Shown here piece by piece: positions 49,324 through 57,504 of a stretch of 64,000 nt of DNA (position 1 is its first letter; the number at the start of each line of letters is the position of its first letter). Under the pieces are notes generated by a model. That model was given only the letters and a program-made list of their open reading frames with translations. It was not told where the DNA came from and did not search any database. This DNA comes from Deltaproteobacteria bacterium. GTDB taxonomy: Bacteria > Myxococcota_A > Polyangia > DRWM01 > JAAZOP01. The translations under genes and the position numbers were made by a program. The stretch spans positions 62,001 through 126,000 of the forward strand of contig JACRCX010000054.1 in NCBI GenBank assembly GCA_016218815.1. The letters are read 5' to 3'.

Positions 49324-50859
49324 CTACGGCGCCGGCACCAGACGAACCATCCGCATCTCCGTCGTCGGCGACGGACCGGACGGGTCGAGGGTCACGAAGT
49401 AGATCACGACGAACGCATCGCCGGCCCAGGCCACGCCGAACGCTCCCGGCTCGCAACCCGCAGCGTCCGCGCAGGAGCGATCCACCTCCAGCGCCCCGCA
49501 CGACGCGTCCCCGGTGCGGCCCAGGAGGTCGGTGCGGACGAAGTACAGACGTGGACCGGTCACATCGTCGTAGCCGCGAAGAACGGCGACCAGGCCGTGG
49601 TCGCCCGCAGAGAGCCCAAGTTCGTCCTCGCCGACGAATGACGCGAAGGGCAGATCGCAGGCGGCCGGCGCCTCGAGCAGCATCGCGCCTCCGTCGAAAG
49701 CGACGAAGCCGAGCTGCCGGATCCCGGCCGCAGAGCTTCGGCGCCACGCCACGCGGTAGCTGCCGTCGGCTTCGACGATTCGTCCCGCGCGGCTCGTACC
49801 CACGGTGCCGCCGTCGGCGATGGTGGTGAGGGCGGCATCGGCCGTGCCCAACCGCAGAGTGCAGTCCGAATCGGACTCCGTGCCGGCGCGCCACCAGAGG
49901 ATACCGAGCGTGGAGTCGGCGCCGCTCGCGAGCCGCGGGGAAGTCCGCGCGCCCAGCTCGGCCTCGAGTTCGATCGGGTCCGCCGTCGGGTCCAGCTTGC
50001 CGTCGGGGTCCAGCCGACCGAGGAGGATGCGACTGGGGCCGCTGCCGTCGTGAGCGCAGGGAACGAGATCGGTGCCTTCGTACCAGGCGACGGCGTAGCC
50101 GGTGGACTGGGCGGCGAGGGCGGGAAGATCCGAGTCGGGCGACACGAACAGCCGCGTCGGCGCCTCGGCGAGCCCGTCCCCGACCGTGAGCCGGGCGTGC
50201 CACATCCCATCCACGTCTGCCTGCCATGCGAGCAGGAAATCGGTCGCCCGCGCCGTCCCGGCTCGTCCGGAGAGATGCCATCCCGACGCGAGGCTGATCC
50301 CGACGTCCGCTCGAGCAGGCGAGCCGTCGGCCAGGAGGAAACGCGACCAGATCATCCCGGGCGGACCGAGAGGGACTTCCGCCCTGTTCCATGATGCGAC
50401 CAGTGTTCCGTCGTCCATCACCGACAATCCCATGGATCCCAGAGCAGTGTTCGACGGGGATTCCACGACCGGCAACACGATGGCCGGCCCTTGGACGACG
50501 TAAGGTCGAGCCGCCGGGTCGGGCGGCCCGACCGGATCGCCGTCCCCGAGCCGGCACTCCCAGGTGCAACCGTCGTTGTTCTCGCGGTTCCGGTCGTCGC
50601 ATTCCTCGCCGTCGTCCACCACCCCGTTGCCGCAGGGCGGGGCGGGCAGGATGACCACCTCCGTGCCGTCACCGCCCAAGCCGTCGGTGACCTCGGCGAC
50701 ACCCTCCGCGGCGTCGGCGTCCGCGCCATCGCCCGCCGTGCCGTCGTCGACGCCGACGTCTCCGCCCGAGGTGTCGGGGTTGAGATCGATGTAGGTGTGA
50801 CGGCACCCCACCGTCACCACACCCAGCAGCACCGACAGGAGGCAATCTCGAATTCTCAT
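49324..50859 (-). CDS. Lipoprotein with one DUF4215 element and a propeller-like region
   Basis: A 511-residue lipoprotein with signal LLGVVTVGC. An Asp/Gly linker leads to CGNGVVDDGEECDDRNRENNDGC, a single DUF4215-type unit. The rest (about 120-511) has repeated strands such as SVMDDGTLVASWNRA, DFLLAWQADVDG and GYAVAWYEGTD, spaced about 50 residues apart like beta-propeller blades. Function unknown. AAGGAGGGACGCCC precedes the ATG, and a sigma70-like promoter shared in sequence with the ECF operon lies 60 bases upstream. The EAL regulator follows downstream at 48 bases. Confidence 0.8.
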   Translation of the reverse strand: MRIRDCLLSVLLGVVTVGCRHTYIDLNPDTSGGDVGVDDGTAGDGADADAAEGVAEVTDGLGGDGTEVVILPAPPCGNGVVDDGEECDDRNRENNDGCTWECRLGDGDPVGPPDPAARPYVVQGPAIVLPVVESPSNTALGSMGLSVMDDGTLVASWNRAEVPLGPPGMIWSRFLLADGSPARADVGISLASGWHLSGRAGTARATDFLLAWQADVDGMWHARLTVGDGLAEAPTRLFVSPDSDLPALAAQSTGYAVAWYEGTDLVPCAHDGSGPSRILLGRLDPDGKLDPTADPIELEAELGARTSPRLASGADSTLGILWWRAGTESDSDCTLRLGTADAALTTIADGGTVGTSRAGRIVEADGSYRVAWRRSSAAGIRQLGFVAFDGGAMLLEAPAACDLPFASFVGEDELGLSAGDHGLVAVLRGYDDVTGPRLYFVRTDLLGRTGDASCGALEVDRSCADAAGCEPGAFGVAWAGDAFVVIYFVTLDPSGPSPTTEMRMVRLVPAP

Positions 50860-50921
50860 GGGCGTCCCTCCTTATCCTCATCCTCGCAATGCCGTCTCCC
50901 TCGCGACGCACGACCCCCTAT

Positions 50922-50962
50922 TCAATTAGAGCCCTCCCGGAGGCAACTGTCGTCGTCGATTT
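50922..50962 (-). promoter_or_regulatory. Promoter element, inverted copy of the ECF-operon promoter
   Basis: On the minus strand ACGACA (50953-50948), 17 bases, TCTAAT (50930-50925). The preceding AAATCGACG and the spacer ends are the same as in the copy at 52014-52054. It should drive gene 49324-50859. Confidence 0.75.
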
Positions 50963-51035
50963 CTGAAAATAGTTGGGGACGTTGATTTGCCGGTGCCCGC
51001 CGTGACACACTCCCAGGGACTCGGCAGGAGCTGAT

Positions 51036-52013
51036 TTGCGGACTCCCGTCGGCATATTGCTCGTGATTACGGTCTGTTGGGTGGCTCCTTGCCGTGCACG
51101 GGCCGTCGCCCCCGCGGACCCGCCACGCGTCGTTCTTCGCGTCTGCGACGACCTGGACGGAGAGTCCGTGGTCCGGATCTTCGGCGCCCACTTTCCGGAG
51201 GTCCGGTTGGTGCCTGAGGACGAAGTGGGCGTCACAGCGCGGTGGCTGGCAGAGCTGTGCACCGACGGCCGGATGGTCGTCTCCACGCTGACCGACACCG
51301 ACACCGGGGCATCGAACACCCAGACCTGGCCCGTGCCCGAGGACGCGGGCGACGAGGGCCTGGAGCGACTTGCGGGGCACATCCTGGAGGACCAGGTCCG
51401 CGCCGCGCTCGAATCGGCGCCGCCGGACACTCCTGTCGTGGTGGACGACGACACGACCGACGGCGACGGATCTGCTCCGGATGTCGGACCCGACCTGGGG
51501 GTCGAGCTGTACCTGGCCGTCTGCTTCGAGTCGGTGGGTGGCCTTACCGACCGGACGGACGAGGCCTCGATCGCGTTGGGGCCGGGGTTTCAGCTTGGCG
51601 TCATTCTCGGGCGCCACGGAATCGTCGGGTTGGGGATTCGGACCCTCACGGTCCTGGGCGTGGGGGCGCGGATGGATCTGCTGGAAACTCTGCCACTTTC
51701 CATCGGTGGTGGCTGGAACGCACCGCTGGGGCCGGTGGAACTTCAGGGCGTCCTCGAGGTGATCGCCGAGCGGTGGTCGCCGTCGGGTGCGAGTTGGACT
51801 GGAGGCTGGCGAGCCGGTCTGGGGGCCCGAGGGGGGCTCGTCGTCCCGGTGGCCTGGCTTCTGGATTTCCGGATCGACTTCGGGGCGGAGTACTTCGCCG
51901 AGGGCTACTCGCTTGGCTATGGTCCGGAAATCGATGGTGAATTTGTCGCCGACCTGTCCAACCTGCGCTGGCGAGCTTCGGCCGGGCTGGAGCTTCGCAT
52001 CCCACTAAATTAA
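51036..52013 (+). CDS. Exported protein with C-terminal beta-barrel-like region
   Basis: A 325-residue protein starting with TTG at 51036, supported by AGGAG 7 bases upstream. A signal peptide (VGILLVITVCWVAPCRARA) precedes a domain with VVLRVCDDLDGESVVRIFG and an acidic linker near residue 150. Residues about 160-325 have alternating strands (YLAVCFESVGGL, GPGFQLGVILGRHGIVGLGI, GLELRIPLN at the very end) typical of outer-membrane or OmpA-like barrels, and the protein ends just before the ECF promoter. No family recognised. It is bracketed by the two inverted promoter copies, and its own promoter is not evident. Confidence 0.7.
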   Translation: MRTPVGILLVITVCWVAPCRARAVAPADPPRVVLRVCDDLDGESVVRIFGAHFPEVRLVPEDEVGVTARWLAELCTDGRMVVSTLTDTDTGASNTQTWPVPEDAGDEGLERLAGHILEDQVRAALESAPPDTPVVVDDDTTDGDGSAPDVGPDLGVELYLAVCFESVGGLTDRTDEASIALGPGFQLGVILGRHGIVGLGIRTLTVLGVGARMDLLETLPLSIGGGWNAPLGPVELQGVLEVIAERWSPSGASWTGGWRAGLGARGGLVVPVAWLLDFRIDFGAEYFAEGYSLGYGPEIDGEFVADLSNLRWRASAGLELRIPLN

Positions 52014-52054
52014 AAATCGACGACGACAGTTGCCCGGATCAGGGCTCTAATTAA
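52014..52054 (+). promoter_or_regulatory. Promoter of the ECF sigma operon
   Basis: ACGACA (52023-52028), 17 bases, TCTAAT (52046-52051). It starts directly at the stop of gene 51036. The predicted start site (52057-52058) coincides with the GTG of the sigma gene, so the transcript may be leaderless. Confidence 0.75.
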
Positions 52055-52056
52055 GT

Positions 52057-52737
52057 GTGAAGGGAAAGTTGTACCCAGCCGGCAGTCCGATCCCGCGCAA
52101 ACTGGTCGCCGCGGCGAAAGCGGGGGACCAGGAGGCGCTGCGTCGGCTCTACGCGCGGCTCCGGGACTACGTCAGCTTCCTGCTCTTGTGCCTTGCCGGC
52201 GGCACGCCCGGGTTGGAGGATCTGGGCAACGACATCTGCGCCCGAGTCATCCTGCACCTCGGCCGTTACCGGGGGAAGGGGCCGTTCACGTCATGGGTCG
52301 GCATGATTACGGCCCGGCGGTTCTACCGCTGGCGGAAGCTGGAGGATCGCCGGGAACAGACGAAGACGGATCTCGAGGCGATCGGCGCCGCTCCGCCGGA
52401 TTGCCCGGATGAGGTCCTCGACCGGCGCGAGAAGCTGCTCGACGCCGCGGCCGGCGCGAAACGGCTGCCGAAACGATTGTTCGAGTGCTTCGCGGCGGTG
52501 GACCTCCGGGGCGAGCTGCCGGTCGAGGCGGTCAAGACGATCGGGGGGACGTCGCGCGCGATCGCGAATGCGGCCTACCGGGCGCGGTTGCTGCTTCGCG
52601 CCGAGATCGAACGCAGGGACCTGGCCGACGCAGCTCGTGTCCGGGACACGAAACCGGCCCAGCCCATGGTCGGGCTGACGCCCGCGACGTGTGCCGGCAG
52701 CGTGCGCAACGAAAGGGGAGGAGACGATGATGATTGA
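52057..52737 (+). CDS. ECF-type RNA polymerase sigma factor
   Basis: A 226-residue sigma70-family protein of ECF size. Region 2 spans about residues 20-90: LVAAAKAGDQEALRRLYARL, GTPGLEDLGNDICARVILHL and FTSWVGMITARRFYRWRK. Region 4 (about 130-195) has RLPKRLFECFAAVDLRGELPVEAV and SRAIANAAYRARLLLRAEIE. The C-terminal 30 residues are an unrelated tail. The GTG at 52057 is at the likely transcription start; TTG at 52069, with AAGGGAAAG before it, is the alternative. The next gene, a FecR-like membrane protein, overlaps its end by 11 bases. Confidence 0.85.
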   Translation: MKGKLYPAGSPIPRKLVAAAKAGDQEALRRLYARLRDYVSFLLLCLAGGTPGLEDLGNDICARVILHLGRYRGKGPFTSWVGMITARRFYRWRKLEDRREQTKTDLEAIGAAPPDCPDEVLDRREKLLDAAAGAKRLPKRLFECFAAVDLRGELPVEAVKTIGGTSRAIANAAYRARLLLRAEIERRDLADAARVRDTKPAQPMVGLTPATCAGSVRNERGGDDDD

Positions 52738-53959
52738 GGAGTCCAGGGACGTCGAGGAGCTGATCGAGGCGATGCGCGAGCGGGGGCGTACGTCGGAGCC
52801 GCTGCGGCTGGCCAGCTTCGAGGAGATGATGGCCACGGTGCGCCGGATGCGGCGGCGACGGCGGCTCCTTTGGGGCGCCGCGACGCTGGCGGCCGCAGGC
52901 GTGGCGACGGTCGTCGCCGCGTTGCTGCTCCAGGAGGAGCCGAAGCTCGCCGCCGGCGGGACTTCGACGCCGCCGACCGACCGGCCGGCCGCGGCCGCGT
53001 CGCATCGCTCGCACGGGAGCGAGCTGCGGCGGCTGGAGCCGTTCCCGGACGTGGTGGCGTTCGCCGACGAGGAGACGCAAGTGGCGTTCTCCTCGGCCGA
53101 GCGGGTCGTCCTGGCCGCGGGGACGGTCGTGCTGCAGCTTCGCAGCACCGGTTCCCGGCCCCGGCTGGTGATCGAGACGCCGGCGGCGATGGTGGCGATC
53201 AAGGGGACCGTGCTCGCTGTCAGCGTGGAGGCCGGCGGCACCGGCGTCGAGGTCCTGCGCGGCCGCGTCGAGGTCGCCCGCGCCGGGAGGACGACGGTGG
53301 TGGGGGAGGGGCAGCGGCTGCGGCCCGGCGCGGCGGCGCCGGAGCCTCTGCCCAGGGACCGATCGGAGCGTCTCGCCTCGCTCTTCCCCGACGAGCGCCC
53401 CTGCACGCCGGCGACTGCAACCGGGCCGGCGGCTCCCCTGGTGGTTTCCAGGTCGGAGACGGAGCCGTCGGAGCCGTCGGACCATCCGGCGCCGCCCGCC
53501 GGCGAACCCGGCGTCGGGGGCGACGTGGTGCCTCCCGACCGCGCTCCAGCGCCGCCGGACCTGGACGAGACCTACCGCCTGGCGGAAGAGGCGCTGCGGG
53601 CGAAGCGCTACGGCGAGGCCCGGGACCTGCTCCGGGAGCTTGTCGCTCGCGTGCCCGCGGGCGGCAGTCGAGAGGAGACGGCGCTCATCGATCTGGCACA
53701 GACCTGCCGGCTGCTGGGCGACACGGCGTGCGCGCGCGAGTCGCTCGTGCGCTACCTGGAACGGCATCCGTCCGGAGCGCTGCGCCAGGAGGCGCGGCTC
53801 GACCTGTGCGGTGTTCTGGAGCAATCGGGGCCTGCCTCGGAGCTGACATCCTGCCTACGGGAGTACCTGGCCGAGTTCCCGGAGGGGAGGAAGGCGCAAT
53901 GGGCGCGTGACCTGCTGGGCGGGTCGCCACCCGGGCGGCCGGAAGGTGATGGAGTGTAG
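52727..53959 (+). CDS. FecR-like membrane protein with TPR region (probable anti-sigma partner)
   Basis: A 410-residue protein. The cytoplasmic N-terminus (about 1-40, RDVEELIEAMRERG) is followed by RRMRRRRRLLWGAATLAAAGVATVVAALLL, one transmembrane helix. A FecR-like beta domain follows: DEETQVAFSSAERVVLAAGTVVLQL, ETPAAMVAIKGTVLAVSV and VLRGRVEVARAG (about 100-195). A Pro/Glu linker leads to TPR-like helices (YRLAEEALRAKRYGEARDLLRE, FPEGRKAQWARDLL). The layout of short cytoplasmic part, helix and FecR domain suggests it holds the ECF sigma until an envelope signal arrives. GGGGAGGAG precedes the ATG. Confidence 0.85.
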   Translation: MMIEESRDVEELIEAMRERGRTSEPLRLASFEEMMATVRRMRRRRRLLWGAATLAAAGVATVVAALLLQEEPKLAAGGTSTPPTDRPAAAASHRSHGSELRRLEPFPDVVAFADEETQVAFSSAERVVLAAGTVVLQLRSTGSRPRLVIETPAAMVAIKGTVLAVSVEAGGTGVEVLRGRVEVARAGRTTVVGEGQRLRPGAAAPEPLPRDRSERLASLFPDERPCTPATATGPAAPLVVSRSETEPSEPSDHPAPPAGEPGVGGDVVPPDRAPAPPDLDETYRLAEEALRAKRYGEARDLLRELVARVPAGGSREETALIDLAQTCRLLGDTACARESLVRYLERHPSGALRQEARLDLCGVLEQSGPASELTSCLREYLAEFPEGRKAQWARDLLGGSPPGRPEGDGV

Positions 53960-54128
53960 CGCTCCGGCCGAGACCCGGGTGAGCGGGCCTGCTCCTCGCG
54001 CGCGCGGGCCGCCTGCCCTGTTCCGAAGACAAGGACGGTATTTCAGGGAATGAAGCCCCCGTCGGGCGGCACGAGGGACGTGTCGCCGGCGCAGGGGTCG
54101 TCGTGTTTTCCGAACAGGAGCAAGGAAG

Positions 54129-54713
54129 ATGAAGGCCATTTGTGCGTTTCTCGTGATCGGTGCGCTCGCCGGCAACGCCGTCGCCTCGAACTCGAACTTC
54201 TACGGAACGTCAGGTGTCGACGTGATCACCGTCGGGAGGGCTTTTGATAGTTACGGGAACCTGAAGTACTACGCTTGCGTCAACGGGACGTGGACTTCGG
54301 GCGGCTACGTCAACACCAACTCGATCGACCAGGTCACCGTGTGGGGCTACGAGGGCTCCGACACGCTCACGGTCCGGGACGTCAACGCGTGGTACACCTG
54401 CGGGGATACGGCGAGGTACTTCTACCGCATGGACTACAGCTACGCCTGTCCGGGCGGCATCCACCTCTACGGCGCCGCCGGCAACGACGTCATCGTCGGC
54501 GCGCAGTGCGCCGAGGACCTCCAGGGCAGTTCGGGCACCGACACGATCTTCGGCAACGGCGGCGACGACATCATCTACGGCGGGACCGAGAACGACTGCA
54601 TCGATGACGACACGGTCTACTCCCTCTCGTGCGGGGCCGGCACCGACTCCTACACCGACAACGGTTCCTGGAACGACTGCGAGAACCCTGTTGACTACTG
54701 CTCCATGCCCTGA
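54129..54713 (+). CDS. Secreted protein with RTX-like calcium-binding repeats
   Basis: A 194-residue exported protein: signal peptide MKAICAFLVIGALAGNAVAS, then short Gly-Asp-rich repeats of the hemolysin type, GAAGNDVIVGAQ, SSGTDTIFGNGGDDIIYGG and an early YGTSGVDVITVG. They fit GGxGxDxUx only loosely, and there is no visible C-terminal type I secretion signal; the Sec signal suggests another export route. Six Cys in the C-terminal half may form disulfides. AGGAGCAAGGAAG precedes the ATG. It is monocistronic, ending before a strong hairpin. Confidence 0.8.
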   Translation: MKAICAFLVIGALAGNAVASNSNFYGTSGVDVITVGRAFDSYGNLKYYACVNGTWTSGGYVNTNSIDQVTVWGYEGSDTLTVRDVNAWYTCGDTARYFYRMDYSYACPGGIHLYGAAGNDVIVGAQCAEDLQGSSGTDTIFGNGGDDIIYGGTENDCIDDDTVYSLSCGAGTDSYTDNGSWNDCENPVDYCSMP

Positions 54714-55026
54714 GTAGGGCGCCGCAGGAGGACGACAGGCCGGCGGCGGGCCTGTGCAGGTCGCGTTCGCCGGCCCGTCGTCCTCCCATTCCCGTCCCGT
54801 CGGCCGCGTTGATCCGTCGCAACGGCGAAGCTCCACCGCACGCGAACGACCAGCGGCCTCCAGTGGAGCACGGCGTGGGCTCCGACGCCGCCAAGCACGA
54901 GGATGGCGGGAAGGCGGTGCAGGTTGAGCCAGCCGAGCCGCCCGAGCCCAAGCACGCTGGCCCACCTCTCGCCGGGGGCGTGGACGTCCACCAGAAGAAC
55001 GCCATGAGGACGAAAGTCGGCCTCAC
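54695..55026 (-). pseudogene. Frameshifted DUF4405-like small membrane protein
   Basis: A GTG at 55026 opens MRPTFVLMAFFWWTSTPPARG, like the first helix of DUF4405 membrane proteins, then frame is lost at a run of five C on the minus strand (54978-54974). The other frame continues PGERWASVLGLGRLGWLNLH and AHAVLHWRPLVVRVRW, the PPGxExW, RxxWxxxH and LHxxLHW pattern of that family (haem-coordinating His in relatives). Thus one indel at a homopolymer splits a recognisable gene. Either a real inactivation or an assembly error; the intact form would be a cytochrome-b-like electron carrier. Confidence 0.55.
54727..54786 (+). terminator. Strong inverted repeat between convergent genes
   Basis: Arms of 19 bases (54727-54745 and 54768-54786) pair with one mismatch around a 22-base loop. 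It lies 14 bases after the RTX-like gene stop. There is no T-run, so it may act as a factor-dependent or bidirectional transcription barrier and as mRNA 3'-end protection. Confidence 0.6.
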
Positions 55027-55101
55027 CCTTCGGCGTCGGGGCCATGGTGCCGACGGTGGTGTCGGTCGCCGCCCGCGCCCCGGGCGCTTCCCCGGGTCGC
55101 G

Positions 55102-56511
55102 TCAGCCCTCTCCACCGGCGCCTCCACCGGCCGGCGCCCGCCAGCCGTCCCGGGCCGGGTCGTAGGCTCGGCGCAGCTCCACCTTGTCGTCCCGGCGCAC
55201 GCACTCGGGGGAGTCCTCCAGGGTCGGGGCGTACTCGTCCGGGGACTCCACCTCCTCGCAGCCCGTGAGACCCCGCCGCGGCACGGGATCGCGGTAGCAG
55301 TCCCCCGCGTACTCGAACGACTCGATCACCAGATCGGGATGCCCGTCCCCCGTCCGGTCCTCGAACCAGAACCAGAGCTGCGGCCCTCCCGACTCGTGCC
55401 GATCCTGGTGGTTGCCGAAGAGGCCTGGAAACAACTGATGGTGCTGGAGCGACAGGTCGAGCCGGAACACGTTGAGGTCGACCGGTTCGCGCTCCCAGAT
55501 GTCGGTGTCGTGTTCGTCCACCCCCGTCGTGAAGACCAGCTCGAGCGCCCCGTCGCGATCCAGGTCGACGAACCGCGCGTGCTGCGCCTCCGGGTTGCAC
55601 CGGCTCCCGGTCGTCGCCTCGACCACCTTCACCAACCCAAGACTCGCAGGGTCGACGCCCCCCGCGGCGTCGAGCCGTCCCGTGAACAGCGCGACGTCCA
55701 ACCCGTCCGCGACGCAGTCGCTGATCGGCGCAACGGGGCTGATGCCCTTCCAGACCTGTTCGATCGTCCAAGGGTCGAAAGGGGTCTCGTCAAGCCAGTG
55801 GTCGCACATCTCCTCCGGCGGCTCCGTGCTGGATCCGGGATCCTCGAGACAGGCGGCGTACAACCGCCGGCGCGCCGCGTCGACCCGCGCCTCGATCGCG
55901 TCCCATTCCGCATCGTCGAGAGTCGCGCGCCAAAGGGAGAAGCGGTCGACGCCGAACGCGGCCGCGACCACGGCCTCTCCCTCTGCCGACGCCGCAGCGG
56001 CAATCTCGATCCAGGTCTCCCACCCCAGCGGTTCGTTCGTATCGATTCCGAAGTGCGTGCGGAGCTTCGCGGAGAGCGCCGGCCAGAGCGCGTCCCAGAG
56101 CTCACGGTTCTCGCCCAGCGGACGGGGGCAGAACGGGGAATCCGGCGCCGCGTGCGCCGGCAACGTGCTTTCGTCCGGTGCGTCCCCCGCGTGCGCCGCG
56201 TCGGCCGACGCCTCCGCGGCGCCCGGCCCTTCCGGGGCCCCGGCGCCGTCGTTCGCGTCCTCCGACGGGGTCGCGACCGTCGCCGCCTCGCCGACACCGG
56301 CGTCTCCCGACGTCCCCCCCGTCGCAACCACCGCGGACCCGGCTTCCCGGGCGGCCTCGCTCCCGAGCGCGCTTCCCGTCGCCTCGGCGCGCGCCGGCGA
56401 CCCGCCCGCGGGCGCATCCTTCCCGACGGCGGCGCTCGGCTGCCCGCGACGGCACGCCCCGGCGGCGAGAAGCAGAACGACGAGGGCCCCGACCGTTCGC
56501 GACACGTTCAT
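55102..56511 (-). CDS. Lipoprotein with FG-GAP/VCBS-like elements
   Basis: A 469-residue lipoprotein. The signal TVGALVVLLLAAGAC is followed by a long Ala/Gly/Asp/Ser linker. From about residue 140 to 330 it is helix-rich with WDALWPALSAKLRTHFG and paired Cys. Near the end FVDLDRDGALELVF and DRTGDGHPDLVIESFEYAG match the DxDxDGxxDLV calcium-binding loops of integrin-like/VCBS repeats. Start ATG 56511 has GGGAGGTGGGCG; the frame open to 56634 is not used. Function unknown. Confidence 0.78.
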   Translation of the reverse strand: MNVSRTVGALVVLLLAAGACRRGQPSAAVGKDAPAGGSPARAEATGSALGSEAAREAGSAVVATGGTSGDAGVGEAATVATPSEDANDGAGAPEGPGAAEASADAAHAGDAPDESTLPAHAAPDSPFCPRPLGENRELWDALWPALSAKLRTHFGIDTNEPLGWETWIEIAAAASAEGEAVVAAAFGVDRFSLWRATLDDAEWDAIEARVDAARRRLYAACLEDPGSSTEPPEEMCDHWLDETPFDPWTIEQVWKGISPVAPISDCVADGLDVALFTGRLDAAGGVDPASLGLVKVVEATTGSRCNPEAQHARFVDLDRDGALELVFTTGVDEHDTDIWEREPVDLNVFRLDLSLQHHQLFPGLFGNHQDRHESGGPQLWFWFEDRTGDGHPDLVIESFEYAGDCYRDPVPRRGLTGCEEVESPDEYAPTLEDSPECVRRDDKVELRRAYDPARDGWRAPAGGGAGGEG

Positions 56512-56541
56512 CGCCCACCTCCCGCCCCGACGGAGGAAACC

Positions 56542-56685
56542 ATGCGCCATCTTGGACTGGACGTGAACTCGAAGGCAACCGTGGCGTGCCTGCTCGACGA
56601 GGGGCGGCCCGGTCGTCGCGGCCTGGAATACCATGCGGTTCTCGTCGCCCTCGGTGCCGCTTCCGATCGAGCACGGCCGTCTTGA
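56542..56685 (+). pseudogene. Possible IS110-family transposase N-terminal fragment
   Basis: A 47-codon frame with a good ribosome site (cggaggaaacc) encodes MRHLGLDVNSKATVACLLDE, resembling the start of IS110-type transposases, where a GxDVxxK motif supplies the first catalytic Asp. The similarity stops after about 25 residues. No inverted repeats or remaining transposase parts are nearby, as expected for a remnant. It could also be a small independent protein. Confidence 0.35.
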
Positions 56686-56710
56686 CAGCCATCCGGGCCG
56701 GGCGTAGCTT
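56682..56710 (+). promoter_or_regulatory. Sigma70-type promoter for the Cys-rich gene
   Basis: TTGACA (56682-56687), 17 bases, TAGCTT (56705-56710). It is the only perfect -35 hexamer seen at proper spacing in the window. The leader to the ATG at 56799 would be about 82 bases. Confidence 0.65.
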
Positions 56711-56798
56711 CGATTCCGAGCTTGATGGTGAGCTCGAAGCGAAGGGGCATCGGGGGTTCCTTGCCCGCGACCGGACCACGCCGAACCAGGAGGAGCGC

Positions 56799-57098
56799 AT
56801 GAAGGGCACCTTGATTGCAGTCGCCGTCGTTTTCGGACTCGCCGTCATCGCGAGTGCGGAGAGCGACGCAAGCGCCGACCAGGCACAGTCGCAGCTCTCG
56901 TCGAAGAGCTGCAGCTTCAACTCGGATTGCTCGCACGGGGTGTGCCGTGACGGCGAGTGCGGCGGTTGCAACTTCAACTCCGAGTGCAACGGCTGGGGCA
57001 TCTGCAAGGATGGCCGCTGCGGCGCCTGCAACTTCAGCTCCGAGTGTGAGGGGTTTGGCGAGTGCAGCGGCGGCAGGTGCTCCGAGTCTCCGTACTGA
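56799..57098 (+). CDS. Small secreted Cys-rich repeat protein
   Basis: A 99-residue protein with signal peptide LIAVAVVFGLAVIASA. The mature part has three repeats of about 18 residues: CSFNSDC-x3-GVCRDGECG, CNFNSECNGWGICKDGRCG and CNFSSECEGFGECSGGRC, 12 Cys in all, so each repeat can form two disulfides, as in small EGF- or dickkopf-like modules. No known family named. AGGAGGAGCG precedes the ATG, and a strong promoter lies upstream, so it is probably well expressed and monocistronic. Confidence 0.82.
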   Translation: MKGTLIAVAVVFGLAVIASAESDASADQAQSQLSSKSCSFNSDCSHGVCRDGECGGCNFNSECNGWGICKDGRCGACNFSSECEGFGECSGGRCSESPY

Positions 57099-57180
57099 TT
57101 GTCGCTACGGCGCACCCGTTCAAGGTCGGTCTGAGCGCAGCGGCAGCACGACAGGATCCCCGGCGCGGTGTGGAATTGAG

Positions 57181-57264
57181 CGAGCGGGCCGGGTCGCAAT
57201 GCACGCCGTGCGCGAGCGACTGGTCGAGCTGCATGCCGAGACCGCCGGGCTGCCATTGTGGTAG
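57181..57264 (+). pseudogene. Fragment of an adenine nucleotide alpha hydrolase-like (Dph6-type) protein
   Basis: In-frame GRVAMHAVRERLVELHAE and TAGLPLW followed by TAG resemble the RVxMHxVRxxLLxxQAxxLGLPL segment of ATP-pyrophosphatase (diphthine-ammonia ligase-like) proteins. Only this 28-residue piece remains; neither the N-terminal ATP-binding loop nor the rest is found nearby. Confidence 0.4.
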
Positions 57265-57309
57265 GTCGGGATTCCAGAATGGTGCTCCGACAAGGAGTAC
57301 GAGGCCGCC

Positions 57310-57504
57310 ATGTCGGTCGCGATGGAGCAGGCCGTGGCACAGGCTATCTCGGCCGTCGCGTTCGGTGACCTCTTCCTCGAGATCTGCGCGCCCGACCTGA
57401 CGTACTTCGACCCGTTCGTGGACCGACGCCTCGACGGCCTCGAGGCGCTGACGGCCTGCTACGAGTCGCTACGGGGCAATGTCCACGTGGACCGGTACAT
57501 CCGC
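57310..57504 (+). pseudogene. N-terminal fragment of a SnoaL/NTF2-like protein
   Basis: The ATG at 57310 opens a frame with AICAPDLTYFDPFVDRRLDG and EALTACYESLRGNVHVDRY, the first two thirds of small SnoaL-like folds. After about residue 64 the sequence loses all family resemblance, although the frame stays open to 58002. The break lies where an opposite-strand fragment of a similar fold meets it. Confidence 0.45.

Noticed and set aside
51036..52013. Possible transposon-like unit because the gene is flanked by inverted repeats
   Set aside because: The repeats are complete promoters with matching -35/-10 elements and the enclosed gene is not transposase-like; no target-site duplication seen.
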